Source of the DNA: Io17-Chloro-G2 sp965226825
Lineage (GTDB): Bacteria > Chloroflexota > Dehalococcoidia > Lucifugimonadales > UBA3495
Assembly: GCA_965226825.1 (NCBI GenBank)
Contig: CBDDED010000003.1
Location: forward strand, 2,480,001-2,544,000
Direction: 5' to 3'
Length of the DNA: 64,000 bases
The notes beneath the pieces were generated by a model. The model saw nothing but the letters and a program-made list of their open reading frames with translations. It ran no database searches and was not told the DNA's origin. Numbering within the stretch: position 1 is the stretch's first letter; the number at the start of each line of letters is the position of its first letter. Made by a program: the position numbers and the translations under genes. Of this stretch, positions 1 to 9,907 are shown one piece after another.

Positions 1-564
1 GGCGACGATCAGATGGCTAGGATCAAAGTTGACGTAAAGCTTGTCCTCGCCAAGATCGGATAGGAGCCTGCTCAAGTCCGTCATATTGGGCACTATGCTT
101 CCAACCACGGCTTCGAGGCCAAGTGCAACGTCCCGCTCCACCGCATATCGAATGCATGGGGCCAGGTTTTCCAGTAGCCTTTCCCAAGCCCGGTTCTTGG
201 ACCCGCCATCAGGAGTATGCCCGACCAGGATATGCACCACGCTGGTCCCCACGTCGGTGGCCAGGTCGGTGCAGGCCTTGACATAGTCCATCTGGCGCTG
301 TGTTTCCTGCGGGTCGGCATCGACCATGCCGTTTTGATCGAAGTTGTGGGCGCTAATGGATGAGATTTCCAAGCCGTGGTCAGCCACCAAGCGGCGAATG
401 TTAGCCCGCTCTTGGGTGCTGGTCTGGGGTGTGACGTGCGGCTCGGCCATTGGGAAGGTCTGCGCATTGAGTTCAATGCCTTCGAATCCCAAAGAGGCCA
501 GGCGCGGAACGATTTCGGTAAGTGGCTGATTGTAGAAAGCTCCGCTATGAAACCCGATCTTCAT
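1..564 (-). CDS. Sugar phosphate isomerase/epimerase (TIM barrel), 3' part outside window
   Basis: Reading leftwards from ATG at 564, the frame stays open to the window edge (188 codons). It begins MKIGFHSGAFYNQPLTEI and contains GFEGIELN, where a metal- or substrate-binding glutamate normally lies. HILVGHTPDGG and NFDPSHLIV follow, all typical of the AP-endonuclease-2-like xylose isomerase/epimerase barrel. A strong GAGGAGGAATT precedes the ATG and fixes the start. Members isomerise or epimerise sugars, inosose or hydroxypyruvate in the cytoplasm; the substrate cannot be read from sequence. About 90 C-terminal residues are missing because the window ends. Family assignment is firm, substrate unknown. 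Confidence 0.85.
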   Translation of the reverse strand, partial: MKIGFHSGAFYNQPLTEIVPRLASLGFEGIELNAQTFPMAEPHVTPQTSTQERANIRRLVADHGLEISSISAHNFDQNGMVDADPQETQRQMDYVKACTDLATDVGTSVVHILVGHTPDGGSKNRAWERLLENLAPCIRYAVERDVALGLEAVVGSIVPNMTDLSRLLSDLGEDKLYVNFDPSHLIVA

Positions 565-732
565 AGAATTCCTCCTCATTGACTAGGGCTGACTGCGGCC
601 TAACTAGTCTACCGGAGTACAGACTCTGGAAAGCGCCCTCAGCCTTGGCCCACTTGAACCGACTCTGCTGTCCAACCCGCGTCGGTGGGCACAGATCCTA
701 TAGATGCTAACCCCGTAGTAATGGCCGTGCCT

Positions 733-1659
733 TCAAGTACGCACCTCTTCTCGCATGAACTTCAGGTATGCGAATGTGAAGACAAGCGACGCCAGGGCCA
801 AAAACCCCGTAAGGTGGGGCCATACCAAAACTATACTCTGACCAAGGGAAATGGGCTGGGGGCCAATTCCCTCAACGTCCACCGTTCCAATCAAACCAAG
901 GGAGCGGACCTGGGGGTTCAGCAGCGGTTGCGCGGCTTCTTCGTACAAGAAGGCCGGAGAGAGCCTCTGTATCCGCTGTTCCCATTGCGCGCGCGCCGCC
1001 GCCATAACTTGGATGCTTTCCGAACCTGTGGCTACCTGACCGGACACGGTTACTGCGAAGAATGGTATGAAAAATGTGAACGCCAACCACACCCCGATGG
1101 AGGCGAGGGCGGACATCACTGCGCGGTCGAACACGAGGGAAAACAAGATGGAGACCGCCAGCCACACTGCCATGTAGACCAGTGTGGTGACAAGGAAGAA
1201 GGCCAGACGGATTACCTCATCGGCGGTTGGGGCTATGCCTAGCGTGTAAAGTCCTATGGCGATAACGATGAGCATCAGGGACAAAAGGGCAATCCCAAGC
1301 ACAGTAGCCCCGGAAAAAAATTTACCGGCAATAAGCGCGTCGCGGTAGATGGGTTGAGCCAAGATCCGGCCCAGTGTCCCTCGGTTACGTTCGCTGTTTA
1401 TCGCGTCGAAACCCAGAGCCAAGCCTAACAGCGGGCCAAAGAAACCGACGAAGAAAAGAAAAGACAGCGGCGTGTCGCCCTGTGTCGTGAACAGTTTAAG
1501 GAAAGCGAACTCCGCACTCACTCCAGCAGCCTGTTCCCGAAGGTCCTGCGTTGTGGTATAGGCAACCCACGCTGACGCTACTGCAATCAGGAGCAACGCC
1601 GCGGCGAAGAATCGGTTCCCAAAGTAGTCTGCCAACTCCTTCCAGTACACCGCCGCCAT
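733..1659 (-). CDS. ABC-2 type transporter permease
   Basis: This 308-residue protein starts MAAVYWKELADYFGNRFF, the usual opening of ABC-2 permeases, with the first membrane segment at about residues 17-35. Five more hydrophobic segments lie between about 65 and 295. The segment QPIYRDALIAGKFF, after a GTLGRIL stretch, is the coupling-helix region typical of NosY/YhaP-like permeases. The ATG lies 2 bases after the stop of the upstream ATPase gene, so the two are translationally coupled. It probably exports or inserts a substrate in partnership with the ATPase and the NEW3-domain protein. The substrate is unknown. Confidence 0.88.
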   Translation of the reverse strand: MAAVYWKELADYFGNRFFAAALLLIAVASAWVAYTTTQDLREQAAGVSAEFAFLKLFTTQGDTPLSFLFFVGFFGPLLGLALGFDAINSERNRGTLGRILAQPIYRDALIAGKFFSGATVLGIALLSLMLIVIAIGLYTLGIAPTADEVIRLAFFLVTTLVYMAVWLAVSILFSLVFDRAVMSALASIGVWLAFTFFIPFFAVTVSGQVATGSESIQVMAAARAQWEQRIQRLSPAFLYEEAAQPLLNPQVRSLGLIGTVDVEGIGPQPISLGQSIVLVWPHLTGFLALASLVFTFAYLKFMREEVRT

Positions 1660-1661
1660 CG

Positions 1662-2594
1662 TCAGGGCTCCTGGAAGTATCGGAGGTAGATGCTTTCCAG
1701 CGTCGAGCCGCTGCTTTGCAGGGAGAGCAACGAGTCCCCGTGCCGCATGGCCACCTCTGGGATCCGGGTACGAGCCTCAGGCTGGCATTCAACCGTGACT
1801 AAGTTACCGAGGACCGACACCCGGCTGACACCGGTGATTGCTTTCAGCGCATCTTCAAGCTCGGCGCTGACCCGCCCGACTTCCAGCTCTACGACAGTCG
1901 CTTCGCTTTCACGGGATTGCTGGGCCAACTCGGCTACCGTTCCCTGGACAACCATTTCACCTCGACACATGATGCCAACTCGATCGCAGATGCGCTGAAC
2001 ATGGTGCAACTGGTGGGAGGACACCAGCACTGTCATGCCTTGGTCGCGGCTCATACGGGTGATCAGGTCTAGGACGGTCTCGACGGTCGCGGCATCAATG
2101 CCTTGAGTGGGTTCATCAAGCAGGACAACCTTCGGTTGCTTGACCAGGACGTCTGCAATGCCCAGCCGTTGCCGCATGCCGCGGGAGTACACCTTGACCG
2201 GCTGGGCAGCCCGGTCAGCAAGCCCTACGTGATCCAACGCTTCATCTATCCGTCGTGATGCCTCCCGGTGGCCAACGTTGTTGAGGCTAGTTGTGTACAG
2301 CAAGTTCTCTCTTGCAGATAGATCGCCGTAAAACCCCAGCGTTTCTGGCATATAGGCGGTCACGCGCTTGACTTCTCGGGGGCTCCGGGCGCAATCGTAG
2401 CCGAGAATACTGGCCACTCCGGAGCTGGGATTCGTTAGGCCGAGAAACATCATCATAGTTGTGGACTTCCCGGCTCCGTTGGGGCCGAGGACCCCAAATA
2501 TCTCGGCCTCCTCTATACGTAGATTAAGACGGTCCACGGCGGTAAAGTCGGCGTACCGTTTAGTCAACTCGGTTGCTTCGATCCCTGCGGTCAT
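1662..2594 (-). CDS. ABC transporter ATP-binding protein
   Basis: This is the ATPase of the exporter, about 310 residues from the ATG at 2594. That start overlaps the upstream stop as ATGA and is preferred over an upstream in-frame start lying inside the neighbouring gene. Walker A is GPNGAGKST near residues 37-45, the signature is SRGMRQRLGIA, and Walker B is VVLLDEPTQGID with a following SSHQL switch. The C-terminal ~80 residues form the extra domain common to NosF/CcmA-like ATPases that drive ABC-2 permeases. It lies second in a three-gene operon between the NEW3 protein and the permease. Confidence 0.92.
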   Translation of the reverse strand: MTAGIEATELTKRYADFTAVDRLNLRIEEAEIFGVLGPNGAGKSTTMMMFLGLTNPSSGVASILGYDCARSPREVKRVTAYMPETLGFYGDLSARENLLYTTSLNNVGHREASRRIDEALDHVGLADRAAQPVKVYSRGMRQRLGIADVLVKQPKVVLLDEPTQGIDAATVETVLDLITRMSRDQGMTVLVSSHQLHHVQRICDRVGIMCRGEMVVQGTVAELAQQSRESEATVVELEVGRVSAELEDALKAITGVSRVSVLGNLVTVECQPEARTRIPEVAMRHGDSLLSLQSSGSTLESIYLRYFQEP

Positions 2595-3793
2595 CTCCGC
2601 CCGAGCCTCATGAAGAGTCCGCCCATGCCCACGACTACAATAACCACAATCAATATACCGATCCATCCGAAGGAAGTGGACCGGCCCACCGTTATCCGAA
2701 GAGAGGCATCAGTCTGCGCTCCAATCGCAGTGGCAAATATTTCGACCCGGTAGTCCCCTGGAATAATCTTGCCCGGTGGAACCACGCTCGCGGTAATCTC
2801 TACCAGTTCCGTTGGTTCCAGGCGCGAGACCGTTTTGGGGTCAAAGCTGAACTCCCAGTCTTCCGGGGCATTGGAGATGAACTGGATGTTGTCTAGCCCG
2901 CCGGTGCCGTTGTTGACTAGCACCAGCTTAACGCGGGATTCGTCTCCAGCGGTGGCCTTGGCGTTCAGCCGGCCGGTCGGAGTACCTAGGGTTAATTTGG
3001 GCGTGCCGGTCAGTTTTACTTTGATGGCCGCCGTCGCCGGGTTGCTGCCTTCGGTTGTCGCCTTCAGCAAAATGGTGTATTCGCCGGGCCCGGCATCACC
3101 GGGCGGCTGTACCGTCACTTCCAGGGCCTGATCGGTTTCGGCTCTCAGACCCAGGGCGGCGATCTGCGTATCCTGAAACGCTGGCGTGAAAGACACCTGC
3201 CATCCAACCGGAGCCTCGGCATCCAAACCGAAGTGCCTGTCCTGAAGGCCGATGTTCTTGAGATCGACTCGGAATTGAAAGGAACCGTCCTTGGGACCCG
3301 CGAGGCCGGTGTACCGGGGTTCCAAACGGACGATCTCCCCTGACTCTAGTCCGACTTCCTGCATCATGGGCTTGCCCACGCTTACTCGGTACTCGAGCTC
3401 GTCAATGACGCGGTCATTCTCGTCGAAAAACCCCACCAGGAAAATGTAGTCGCCATCCGAGATATCCTCGGGAAGCAAGAAACGGAACGCAAGGTCCTGG
3501 GTCTCTCCGCCTGCACGTAACTCGACTCTCCGCACATTCACCTTCTTGAACTTGCTGTACACATTAGGGTTCCAAGCGTCGGGGCCAGACAGGATTCCTA
3601 TGTTCACTATGGTGGTCTGGTCGCTATTGTTCGTGATCGTCAGGTCAAGGTTGAAATCCGACGATTGGCGCGAATCCACCGCGACACTCGTGTACGGGGA
3701 GTGAACGGTGATTCCCGCAATCGATTCCTGTGCGCCGGCCGCTCCCGGGAAAAGAGCGAGGAACAATAACGCCAACGGGACCAGCTTGATCAT
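2591..3793 (-). CDS. Exported NEW3-domain protein with C-terminal membrane anchor
   Basis: This 400-residue protein has a signal peptide (LVPLALLFLALFPGAAGAQ, cleavage near 22). Three beta-sandwich stretches follow, the latter two resembling NPCBM-associated NEW3 domains (around 150-265 and 275-370). A C-terminal membrane helix (IGILIVVIVVVGMGGLFM) and a short basic tail end it. It should sit outside the cell, anchored by its tail. Its stop overlaps the ATG of the ABC ATPase by 4 bases. NEW3 protein plus NosF-like ATPase plus ABC-2 permease is a recurrent operon, and the NEW3 partner is thought to be the extracytoplasmic component. A purine-rich GGGGGGTGAAG precedes the ATG. Confidence 0.85.
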   Translation of the reverse strand: MIKLVPLALLFLALFPGAAGAQESIAGITVHSPYTSVAVDSRQSSDFNLDLTITNNSDQTTIVNIGILSGPDAWNPNVYSKFKKVNVRRVELRAGGETQDLAFRFLLPEDISDGDYIFLVGFFDENDRVIDELEYRVSVGKPMMQEVGLESGEIVRLEPRYTGLAGPKDGSFQFRVDLKNIGLQDRHFGLDAEAPVGWQVSFTPAFQDTQIAALGLRAETDQALEVTVQPPGDAGPGEYTILLKATTEGSNPATAAIKVKLTGTPKLTLGTPTGRLNAKATAGDESRVKLVLVNNGTGGLDNIQFISNAPEDWEFSFDPKTVSRLEPTELVEITASVVPPGKIIPGDYRVEIFATAIGAQTDASLRITVGRSTSFGWIGILIVVIVVVGMGGLFMRLGRR

Positions 3794-4164
3794 CGTTCTT
3801 CACCCCCCTTCACTGTGCCGGAATGCCCTGGGCATTGCAGGGCAACTACGCAGGTATGCCGGGTCTTTATGAACTCTGCACGCCTTGATGTTCAGGGCCA
3901 GAGAAATACTTGTCGGCCCGCTGTCGGTGCTACCGAGATCATACAGCGTAGAACTATCGACCGACGAACGTCAGTGGCCAAAGGTTAACAACCAGCGGCC
4001 GGATTCGGGTGGAGGTTAGTGTTCGTAACAAGACGACGATGACGGCCGGTTTTCCCTCATTAATGGTTTCGTCACCACTGGAACGACGAGATGGGAGCAT
4101 TTGGGTACTTCCATGGCCAAGAGAACGGATTGTAATCAGCCAAAGGCGCTCCGGGATCGCACTG
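3794..4164. other. Intergenic region without recognisable gene
   Basis: These 371 bases lie between the divergent-in-function but co-oriented NEW3 operon and SDR gene. No reading frame with protein-like composition was seen on either strand. It probably holds the promoter of the ABC operon at its left end and the terminator of the SDR gene at its right end, but no clear -35/-10 pair or hairpin was found. Confidence 0.5.
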
Positions 4165-4926
4165 TTATATTGTCTGACCGCCGTCCATCACCAGGGATGC
4201 ACCTGTGACAAAGGATGATTCATCCGAAGCAAGGAAGAGAACACCGTACGCTATTTCCATCGGGTCCGCGATCCGTTTCATGAGATTATTGCTTGCCATG
4301 TCTTCAAGGACCTTGGCTCGGTCACCGGCGACCGCTTGTGCAAGCCGATCGAAAGCGGGCGTCATTGTTGACCCCGGGCAGACGCAGTTGACCCTGATCT
4401 CATGCGTTGAAAGGTCCCTCGCCGTGTCGCGGGTCAACTGGATCAATGCACCCTTGGAGACCCCGTAAGGCACGCTGGCAGGCTGAGCCGTGAGGCCGCC
4501 GATGGACCCCATGTTAACGATGGAACCCCCTCCCCTAGCTTTCATTGCGGGCAGCACGTGCTTAGTGCAGTAAGCCGCGCCCATCAGGTTGACGGAGATC
4601 ACCCGCTGCCAGTCTGAGTCAGTCACATCCTCGACATGGCGGAACACGAAAGCGGCGGCGTTGTTGACCAGAATGTCGATGCCGCCAAAACTGCTCACTG
4701 CGGCCTGAACCATGTTTGCTACGTCGGCTTCCTTTGATACGTCTGTCTTGGCAAAGACCGCTTGTCCTCCAGCCGATTTGATGCGCCGCGATGTCTCTTG
4801 CCCGCCCTTGGCATCAATGTCTGCCACCACCAAGGAGGCGCCTTCTTGCACGAACAAATCGCAGATCGCGCGCCCGATCCCGGACCCTCCTCCCGTTACG
4901 ACGGCAACCTTTTGGGGCAATCTCAT
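4165..4926 (-). CDS. SDR family NAD(P)-dependent oxidoreductase
   Basis: This 253-residue classical short-chain dehydrogenase/reductase is full length for the family. The cofactor motif is TGGGSGIG at residues 11-18, with VADID following strand beta-2 and suggesting NAD(H) preference. NNA is at 88-90. The catalytic residues are Ser141, Tyr154 and Lys158 (YGVSK), and the PG motif is VCPGS. It oxidises or reduces an alcohol/ketone of unknown identity in the cytoplasm. It stands alone, and only a weak AGAGG precedes the ATG. Family certain, substrate unknown. Confidence 0.93.
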   Translation of the reverse strand: MRLPQKVAVVTGGGSGIGRAICDLFVQEGASLVVADIDAKGGQETSRRIKSAGGQAVFAKTDVSKEADVANMVQAAVSSFGGIDILVNNAAAFVFRHVEDVTDSDWQRVISVNLMGAAYCTKHVLPAMKARGGGSIVNMGSIGGLTAQPASVPYGVSKGALIQLTRDTARDLSTHEIRVNCVCPGSTMTPAFDRLAQAVAGDRAKVLEDMASNNLMKRIADPMEIAYGVLFLASDESSFVTGASLVMDGGQTI

Positions 4927-5248
4927 GTGCGGCCTCTGAGGGCTTTTGGAGACGATCGCTGGGGGAATGGATGGAGGGTGCCCCGGGCAGAGCCTATGTT
5001 ACAAATACTCCAGTATGCGGTCAACCCGGCCGGTTTCCCTCAAATCCACCGACTCGATGGCATTCGGGCGTCGGGGGTGGTTTTGGTCTTGCGGACGAGT
5101 GTCACCTGGGGTTGCCCAAAGGGTTGCGGCTGGGGCCTGTCGGGTGTTCCGGGGGAGAAGGACATACAGCGTCTTAGTATTACAACGTCAGTTAGTTTGA
5201 TAGGATAACTGTGTAGCTGGAGAGGGAATAGGCAGGTGAGGTGGGGAT
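4927..5248. other. Intergenic region and left end of IS701-like element
   Basis: No gene is seen here. The right part, from roughly 5215, is the left end of the IS701-like element. A stretch containing GGAATAGGCAGGTGAG resembles, inverted, the sequence following the transposase stop (GTGGAACAAAAGCAGGTTA on the other strand). This is a weak candidate for the terminal inverted repeats. Confidence 0.35.
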
Positions 5249-6565
5249 GTGGATGCGGCAGCTTTCGAGCAGGTGTACGGGTCATTTCGGGATTTTCACG
5301 CTTACTTCGCGCCGCTGTTTGGCCGCCGGGAGACGCGGGAGCACAGCGGTCATTATCTCCAGGCCCTGCTGGTACAGTCTGGGGAGCGGCGCAACGCTGA
5401 GAACCTGTCGGAGACGGTTCCGGGGTCAGCCCGAGGGATGCAGCGGTTTCTCACCGATTCTCCCTGGGACGATGAGGTGATTATAGGACGGCTGCAGGAG
5501 TACCTGGGAACCCGGCTGGAGCAACCGGAAGGGGTGTGGGTGCTGGACGGCAGCGACTTTCCCAAGCAGGGGAGGAAGTCGGTGGGAGTGGCCCGGCAGT
5601 ACTGCGGGAGGCTGGGGAAGGTGGCCAACTGCCAGGCGGGGATGTTCCTGGCCTATGTCAGCCCGTTGGGACGGGCATTGGTGGACAAGGGGCTGTATCT
5701 GCCCGAGAGTTGGACCTCGGACAAAGACCGGTGTGAGGCGGCGGGTGTGCCGGAGGATAGGCAGGGCTACCGGTCCAAGACGGAGTTGGCCTTGGAGATG
5801 GTGGGGCGGGCACAGGAGCGGGGCCACCTGAAGGCTGGATGGGTCGCGGCGGACGACGCCTTTGGGATGTCGCCGTCCTTCCGGGAGGGCCTGGCGGCCT
5901 TGGGGATGTGGTACGTGCTGGACGTTCCGTCCGGCTTTACGGTGTGGCCGCCGGAGCCTGCCTGGACCAGTGCGGAGTATCAGGGATTCGGGCGTCCCCG
6001 CAAACCCAGGCTGCGAGACGGTCAGCGCCGGACCATGGAGCAGCGCAGCGACGAGTTGCCGGAGGAGGCCTGGCGTGAGATTACGGTGGCCGAGGGAAGC
6101 CAGGGGCCACGCAGCTACCTTTTCAGCGCCCAGAGGGTGCGACCGACCAGCAGGCGCAAGCCCGGCGAAATCCACTGGGCCGTCTACCGCCGGAACCGGG
6201 ACGGCAGCGAACCCCGCTACTACCTGTCCAATGCTCCGGAGGATACCCCGTTGGAGACCCTGGCATACGTGGGAGGCTCCCGTTGGCGTATAGAAACGGA
6301 GTTTGAGACGGAGAAAAGCGACGTAGGCCTGGACGAGTACGAGACCCGCACCTGGGCTGGCTGGCATCACCACGTGGCCCTGTGCCTGCTGGGCGGAGCT
6401 TTTCTGCTGAGCCTGCAACAGGCTTGGGGGGAAAAAGATGCCCCGGATCACGAGGCCGCAGGTCTACCGGGTGGTGCGGGAAATGCTGCCCCGGGAACGG
6501 TTCGGGCCAACCGAGTTGCTGCGGTGGCTTGAGGCTTAACCTGCTTTTGTTCCACCTCGGCAGCA
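5215..6565 (+). mobile_element. IS701-like insertion sequence (ends approximate)
   Basis: The element comprises the transposase gene and short flanks. It sits inside a VWA-domain gene on the opposite strand, whose reading frame becomes meaningless once it enters the element. Imperfect terminal similarity supports ends near 5215 and 6565, but I could not settle a target duplication. The other half of the VWA gene was not found on the left side, so a deletion probably accompanied or followed insertion. Confidence 0.6.
5249..6539 (+). pseudogene. IS701-family DDE transposase, frameshifted near C terminus
   Basis: Translation from the GTG at 5249 gives a typical IS701-type transposase (MDAAAFEQVYGSFRDFHAYF). 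It carries VLDGSDFPKQGRKSVGVARQY, AADDAFG, and the late SRWRIETEFETEKSDVGLDEYE segment that carries the last acidic residues. The frame then derails after LSLQQAWGE into junk ending at 6532. In the +1 frame the expected tail continues as MPRITRPQVYRVVREML and ends LLRWLEA at a TAA (6537-6539). Removing one G from the G6 run at 6426-6431 restores one continuous frame. The copy is therefore inactive, or the base is a sequencing error. Confidence 0.85.
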
Positions 6566-6876
6566 TCCACCACATGGCTGATGAGGAGGAAGGGCTCTTC
6601 AGGAGATGTTCCGTGGAAAGCGCTTTGCACCCTTGGATTTCCTCCACGGTCTGTGTTGTAGGTAATAACTCCAATTTCGAAATAATCTCGTATCTCCTCG
6701 CCTTGGGAGCAACGCAGTGAAACTGCGTGAAGAATACCGTTGATTGCATCTGCTGCTTGGTCCATTTTTCGTTGACCGGGCTGCCCACTTAAAGCCTGGG
6801 TCATTGATCCTGACTGATCAATCAGGAAGAGAAAGCACGCTGGATTGGCTCGGCTGATGTCGGCCGTATATGTCAT
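6550..6876 (-). pseudogene. VWA domain protein, N-terminal fragment cut by IS701-like element
   Basis: From the ATG at 6876 the frame reads MTYTADISRANPACFLFLID and then the metal-ion-dependent adhesion site DQSGSM (Asp20, Ser22, Ser24). A beta-alpha region with KMDQAADAINGIL and DYFEIGVITYN follows, the typical first half of a von Willebrand factor A domain. Homologous sequence ends around residue 110 (HVVDAAEVE), where the IS701-like element begins. The open frame runs on to 6448 only through IS sequence. The second half, with the Thr and Asp of the metal site, is missing, so the product should not be functional. Confidence 0.75.
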
Positions 6877-6990
6877 CTTGGGTTCACTCCTTGGACTTTC
6901 AGCGTCGGTCAGCCAACGCCGACATAGACTTCAAACCCCGTTCACACCAAAATGGAAGTTTGCGTAAGGATGCTCAAGTGCCCCTGGGAA

Positions 6991-7518
6991 CTACTTGAGG
7001 TCGTCCTCATCTTTAGTCTCCTCCGATAATATGGAGCGGTAGCTAGGGGAAGGAGTTGAAGAGCGTTCTGGCTCATCGGAGAAGCGTCTGGGCTCCGGGT
7101 CAACCAATATATCCCCTTCCGTTAGCATGGGGTGGTGACTGATAGAAGGGGAGGAGGAGGGTTGCGGCTCATCCAGAAATTGGCGTGTTTCCACTACGGC
7201 CCCTGGTACTTCCACGACCACCGGCGGAGCTACAACTTCTCGGATTACGGTTACCCGCTCCACGGTGTTGTTGACGGTTACCTGCTCAACCCTGTTTTTG
7301 ATCGAATTGTTATAAAAGGAGACGACACCGAATATCATGACTACCACAGTCGCGAGCCACGCCAAGAAAGACAGTCCGAACGCCAAGTCCTCATTCATTC
7401 CAAAACCGGCAGCGAACACGCCAAAAAAGATTGCCCATATCAGGAAGGAGCCAAGCACTGCGAGCGTGCCTAAACCAGCAATCACGAGTTTGCTATCGGC
7501 GTCTTTTAAGAAACTCAC
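6991..7518 (-). CDS. Small two-helix membrane protein with acidic Ser/Pro-rich tail
   Basis: This 175-residue protein of unknown family starts at GTG 7518, supported by a GAGAAG 9-10 bases upstream. Two membrane helices lie at about 11-38 (VIAGLGTLAVLGSFLIWAIF) and 43-67 (LAFGLSFLAWLATVVVMIF). A Val-rich stretch follows, then a cytoplasmic-looking acidic tail. The tail holds two imperfect copies of the same module, RQFLDEPQPSSSPS... and RRFSDEPERSSTPS..., each followed by a short Leu-containing segment. The duplicated tail might bind a partner, but no function can be assigned. Confidence 0.6.
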   Translation of the reverse strand: MSFLKDADSKLVIAGLGTLAVLGSFLIWAIFFGVFAAGFGMNEDLAFGLSFLAWLATVVVMIFGVVSFYNNSIKNRVEQVTVNNTVERVTVIREVVAPPVVVEVPGAVVETRQFLDEPQPSSSPSISHHPMLTEGDILVDPEPRRFSDEPERSSTPSPSYRSILSEETKDEDDLK

Positions 7519-8062
7519 GTTATTCTTCTCACTCTGCCAACCCCGGGTCTAGGCACAATCTTTGCTTGAGAACATCCATCTAGCCCATGCCCAACTGAAT
7601 CAAAGCCGCGTGACACTGATTCGAGCATTCAGGGTCAAATCCATGATGGAGCCAAGAATATCCCATTAGCCGTGGTGTGGCAATTCAGCAATCTTTATGG
7701 AGTAGGTTAGACTCAGCCATTACCCTCCAAAGACAGAAATGTTGAGAGTTACCCGGATTTCGTCAGGCCGCCTCGCTACTGCACGTCTTTTCAAAATCCC
7801 ACAGATGCCCGATTTCTACACGAACCGGAACCCGTTCGAAGGTCGGACTGTTCATAGTCCCACCAGTCGGCGTCTCCTACATACTCAGTTTCCATAGACA
7901 ATCGTATAACCCCGTGTTTTTTAGGGCAATGCTCCCCATCAGGTCGGGTTTTGCTTAGGCTAGGGATTTTGACCTGCAACAAGGACATTGATTTCTAAAT
8001 CCCCATGTTGCCCATACATGGGAACAAGCGACACTGTCATACATGGATATAGGCGTTAGTTG
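7519..8062. other. Intergenic region without convincing gene
   Basis: About 540 bases lie between the small membrane protein and the IS1380-like element. One 65-codon minus-strand frame (7791-7988) is open but lacks a Shine-Dalgarno sequence and family resemblance, and I do not call it. A short inverted repeat (CCCATGT/ACATGGG) is at about 8002-8022. Nothing else was recognised. Confidence 0.4.
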
Positions 8063-9780
8063 CTTAGCCCCAATCCACCGAACAAGCGCGTGAGAGGCCT
8101 CCTGAAAGGGCAAAAAGGTGCTCCTCTGAATCTGGGATAATGGTTTTGGAACAGAAAACCGTCTGGAAACAAGGAGCACCCAATAGATGCTGCCACGCAA
8201 CCACCTCGACCGGATCCGCATCGTCTTTGATGACCACCGCCTGGTGGCCAATGCCGGCCTGCTCCTGCCAGCCACCCTCGCCCGGCACCTGGGCCTGAGG
8301 GAACTCGTCGACCGTCACCTCGACCTCGGCGGCGCGCCGGGGCGGGCCAACACGGGGGACAAGCTGCTGACACTGGTCGCCTCCGCGCTGGCGGGCGGCG
8401 ACTGCATCGACGACGCCGATGCGATGCGCGCCGGTGGGACGGCCGGTGTTCTCGGCTGCGCAGTCAAGGCGCCATCCACCCTCGGGACCTTCCTGCGCAG
8501 CTTTCGCTGGGGGACGTCCGTCACCTCAACCGCGTAAGCCGCCGGTTGCTCGCACGCGCATGGGCTACTGGGGCCGGACCCGGCAACTCGCCTTTTACCA
8601 TCGACCTGGATTCGACCAACTGCGAGACCTATGGACTGGCCAAGGGAGGGGCGCGCCACCATGGCTACACCGGCAGGCGGGGCTATCACCCGTTGCTGGC
8701 CGTGGCCGCCGGAACCGGCGACGTGCTGATGTCCCGGCTGCGCGAGGGCCGCGCCAACACCGTTCGGGGCGCCGCCCACTTCCTGCGTGAAACGGTGGGG
8801 CGGGTGCGACATGCTGGGGCCAGGGGACAACTCACGGTGCCGGCCGACAGCGGCTTCTATACCCACGCCCTGGTTGCAGTCTGCCGCCGGATGGATGCCC
8901 GCTTCTCCATCACCATCCGCCAGCACAAAAGCCTACACAATGTCATCGAGGCGATACCTGAAGATGCCTGGACGCCGATTCCCTACTGGACGGATGGCGC
9001 CGCCGATGTGGCAGAGACCACCGATATCCCCTTCCAGAGTGAACCCGACGCCGCACCGGTGCGGCTCATCGTCCGGCGGGTAAAGCCCACGCCCGGTTCC
9101 CAGCTGGCCCTCTTCGCCACCTACAGCTATCACGGCTTCATCACCGACCGGGACGGGGAGATGCTGGAACTGGAGGCCGATCATCGCCGCCACGCCGAGA
9201 TCGAGAATGCGATACGCGACCTCAAGTACGGCGTCGGCCTCAACCATCTCCCCTCGGGCCGTTTCGCCGCCAATGGCTCCTGGCTGGCGGTACAGGTGAT
9301 GGCCCATAATCTGGCCCGCTGGACGGCGCGAATCGGCCTGGGCGAGCAGATCGTGACCACCAAGACCCTCCGACGGCGGTTTTTCTCTCTCGCCGGACGG
9401 CTCACCCGCTCGGCGCGCCGCCTCACTCTGCATCTGCCACAGCGCTGGCCCTGGGAAACCCAGTTCAGCCGCGCCCTGGCCCGACTGCGAGCGATTCCAC
9501 TTCCTGCCTGACGGCAACGCCGGTGCCCGAGCCACCCAACGGACAACCGAACGTCCCCGCCAACTCGCGCCAGCCCGCTCCGCGAGGGTCTCTTGCTGCG
9601 TCCTCTCCCCACCATCCGCCCTGCCCAACGTCCGCAGACGGTCACAAGGCCTCCCTGCGGCGACTGAAGACAGACACTGGCCCCCTCTACCCGAAATCAT
9701 GCCCGGACCATCGCCTCCCTTTGCCCCACATCGCCCATTCCGCTGCTGTAACCTCATCCCTTCGGTGGATTCGGGCTTAG
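8063..9780 (+). mobile_element. IS1380-family insertion sequence with inverted repeats
   Basis: The terminal inverted repeats are visible. Positions 8063-8082 (CTTAGCCCCAATCCACCGAA) match the reverse complement of 9761-9780 at 18 of 20 bases. Between them lies a single transposase gene in the IS1380 style and about 250 bases of non-coding tail (9512-9760). No clear target duplication was seen beside the repeats. The transposase is frameshifted, so this copy is probably immobile unless complemented. Confidence 0.85.
8187..9511 (+). pseudogene. IS1380-family transposase, one-base frameshift
   Basis: The first part starts at 8187 (MLPRNHLDRIRIVFDDHRLV) with ANAGLLLPATLARHLGL and GGDCIDDADAMRAGG, the standard IS1380 opening. 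It breaks after TFLRSFRWG. The second part resumes in another frame as DVRHLNRVSRRLLARAW, continuing through FTIDLDSTNCETYG, PADSGFYTH and the late NAIRDLKYGVGLNHLPSG glutamate region to the stop at 9511. Adding one G to the G5 run at 8509-8513 restores one frame of about 442 residues, the normal IS1380 length. Confidence 0.88.
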
Positions 9781-9907
9781 GGGTCTAATAGCCCATGCGC
9801 CCGAAGTTACAGAAAACACCCATTTCCGCACCCACGGATCGCTCTCCCCACCGTCCGTTGTCCGTTTTCGCCTTCCTCGGACAGGCTGCGAGGGCGCGAG
9901 TCGGCTG

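Noticed and set aside
685..1242. 185-codon plus-strand frame opposite the ABC permease
   Set aside because: The minus-strand permease has clear membrane topology and operon coupling. The plus frame is its shadow.
5426..6451. 341-codon minus-strand frame opposite the IS701 transposase
   Set aside because: Pro/Gln/Leu-rich antisense shadow of a well-recognised transposase.
7791..7988. 65-codon minus-strand frame
   Set aside because: No ribosome site, no family resemblance, and the upstream frame is broken. It is too weak to call.
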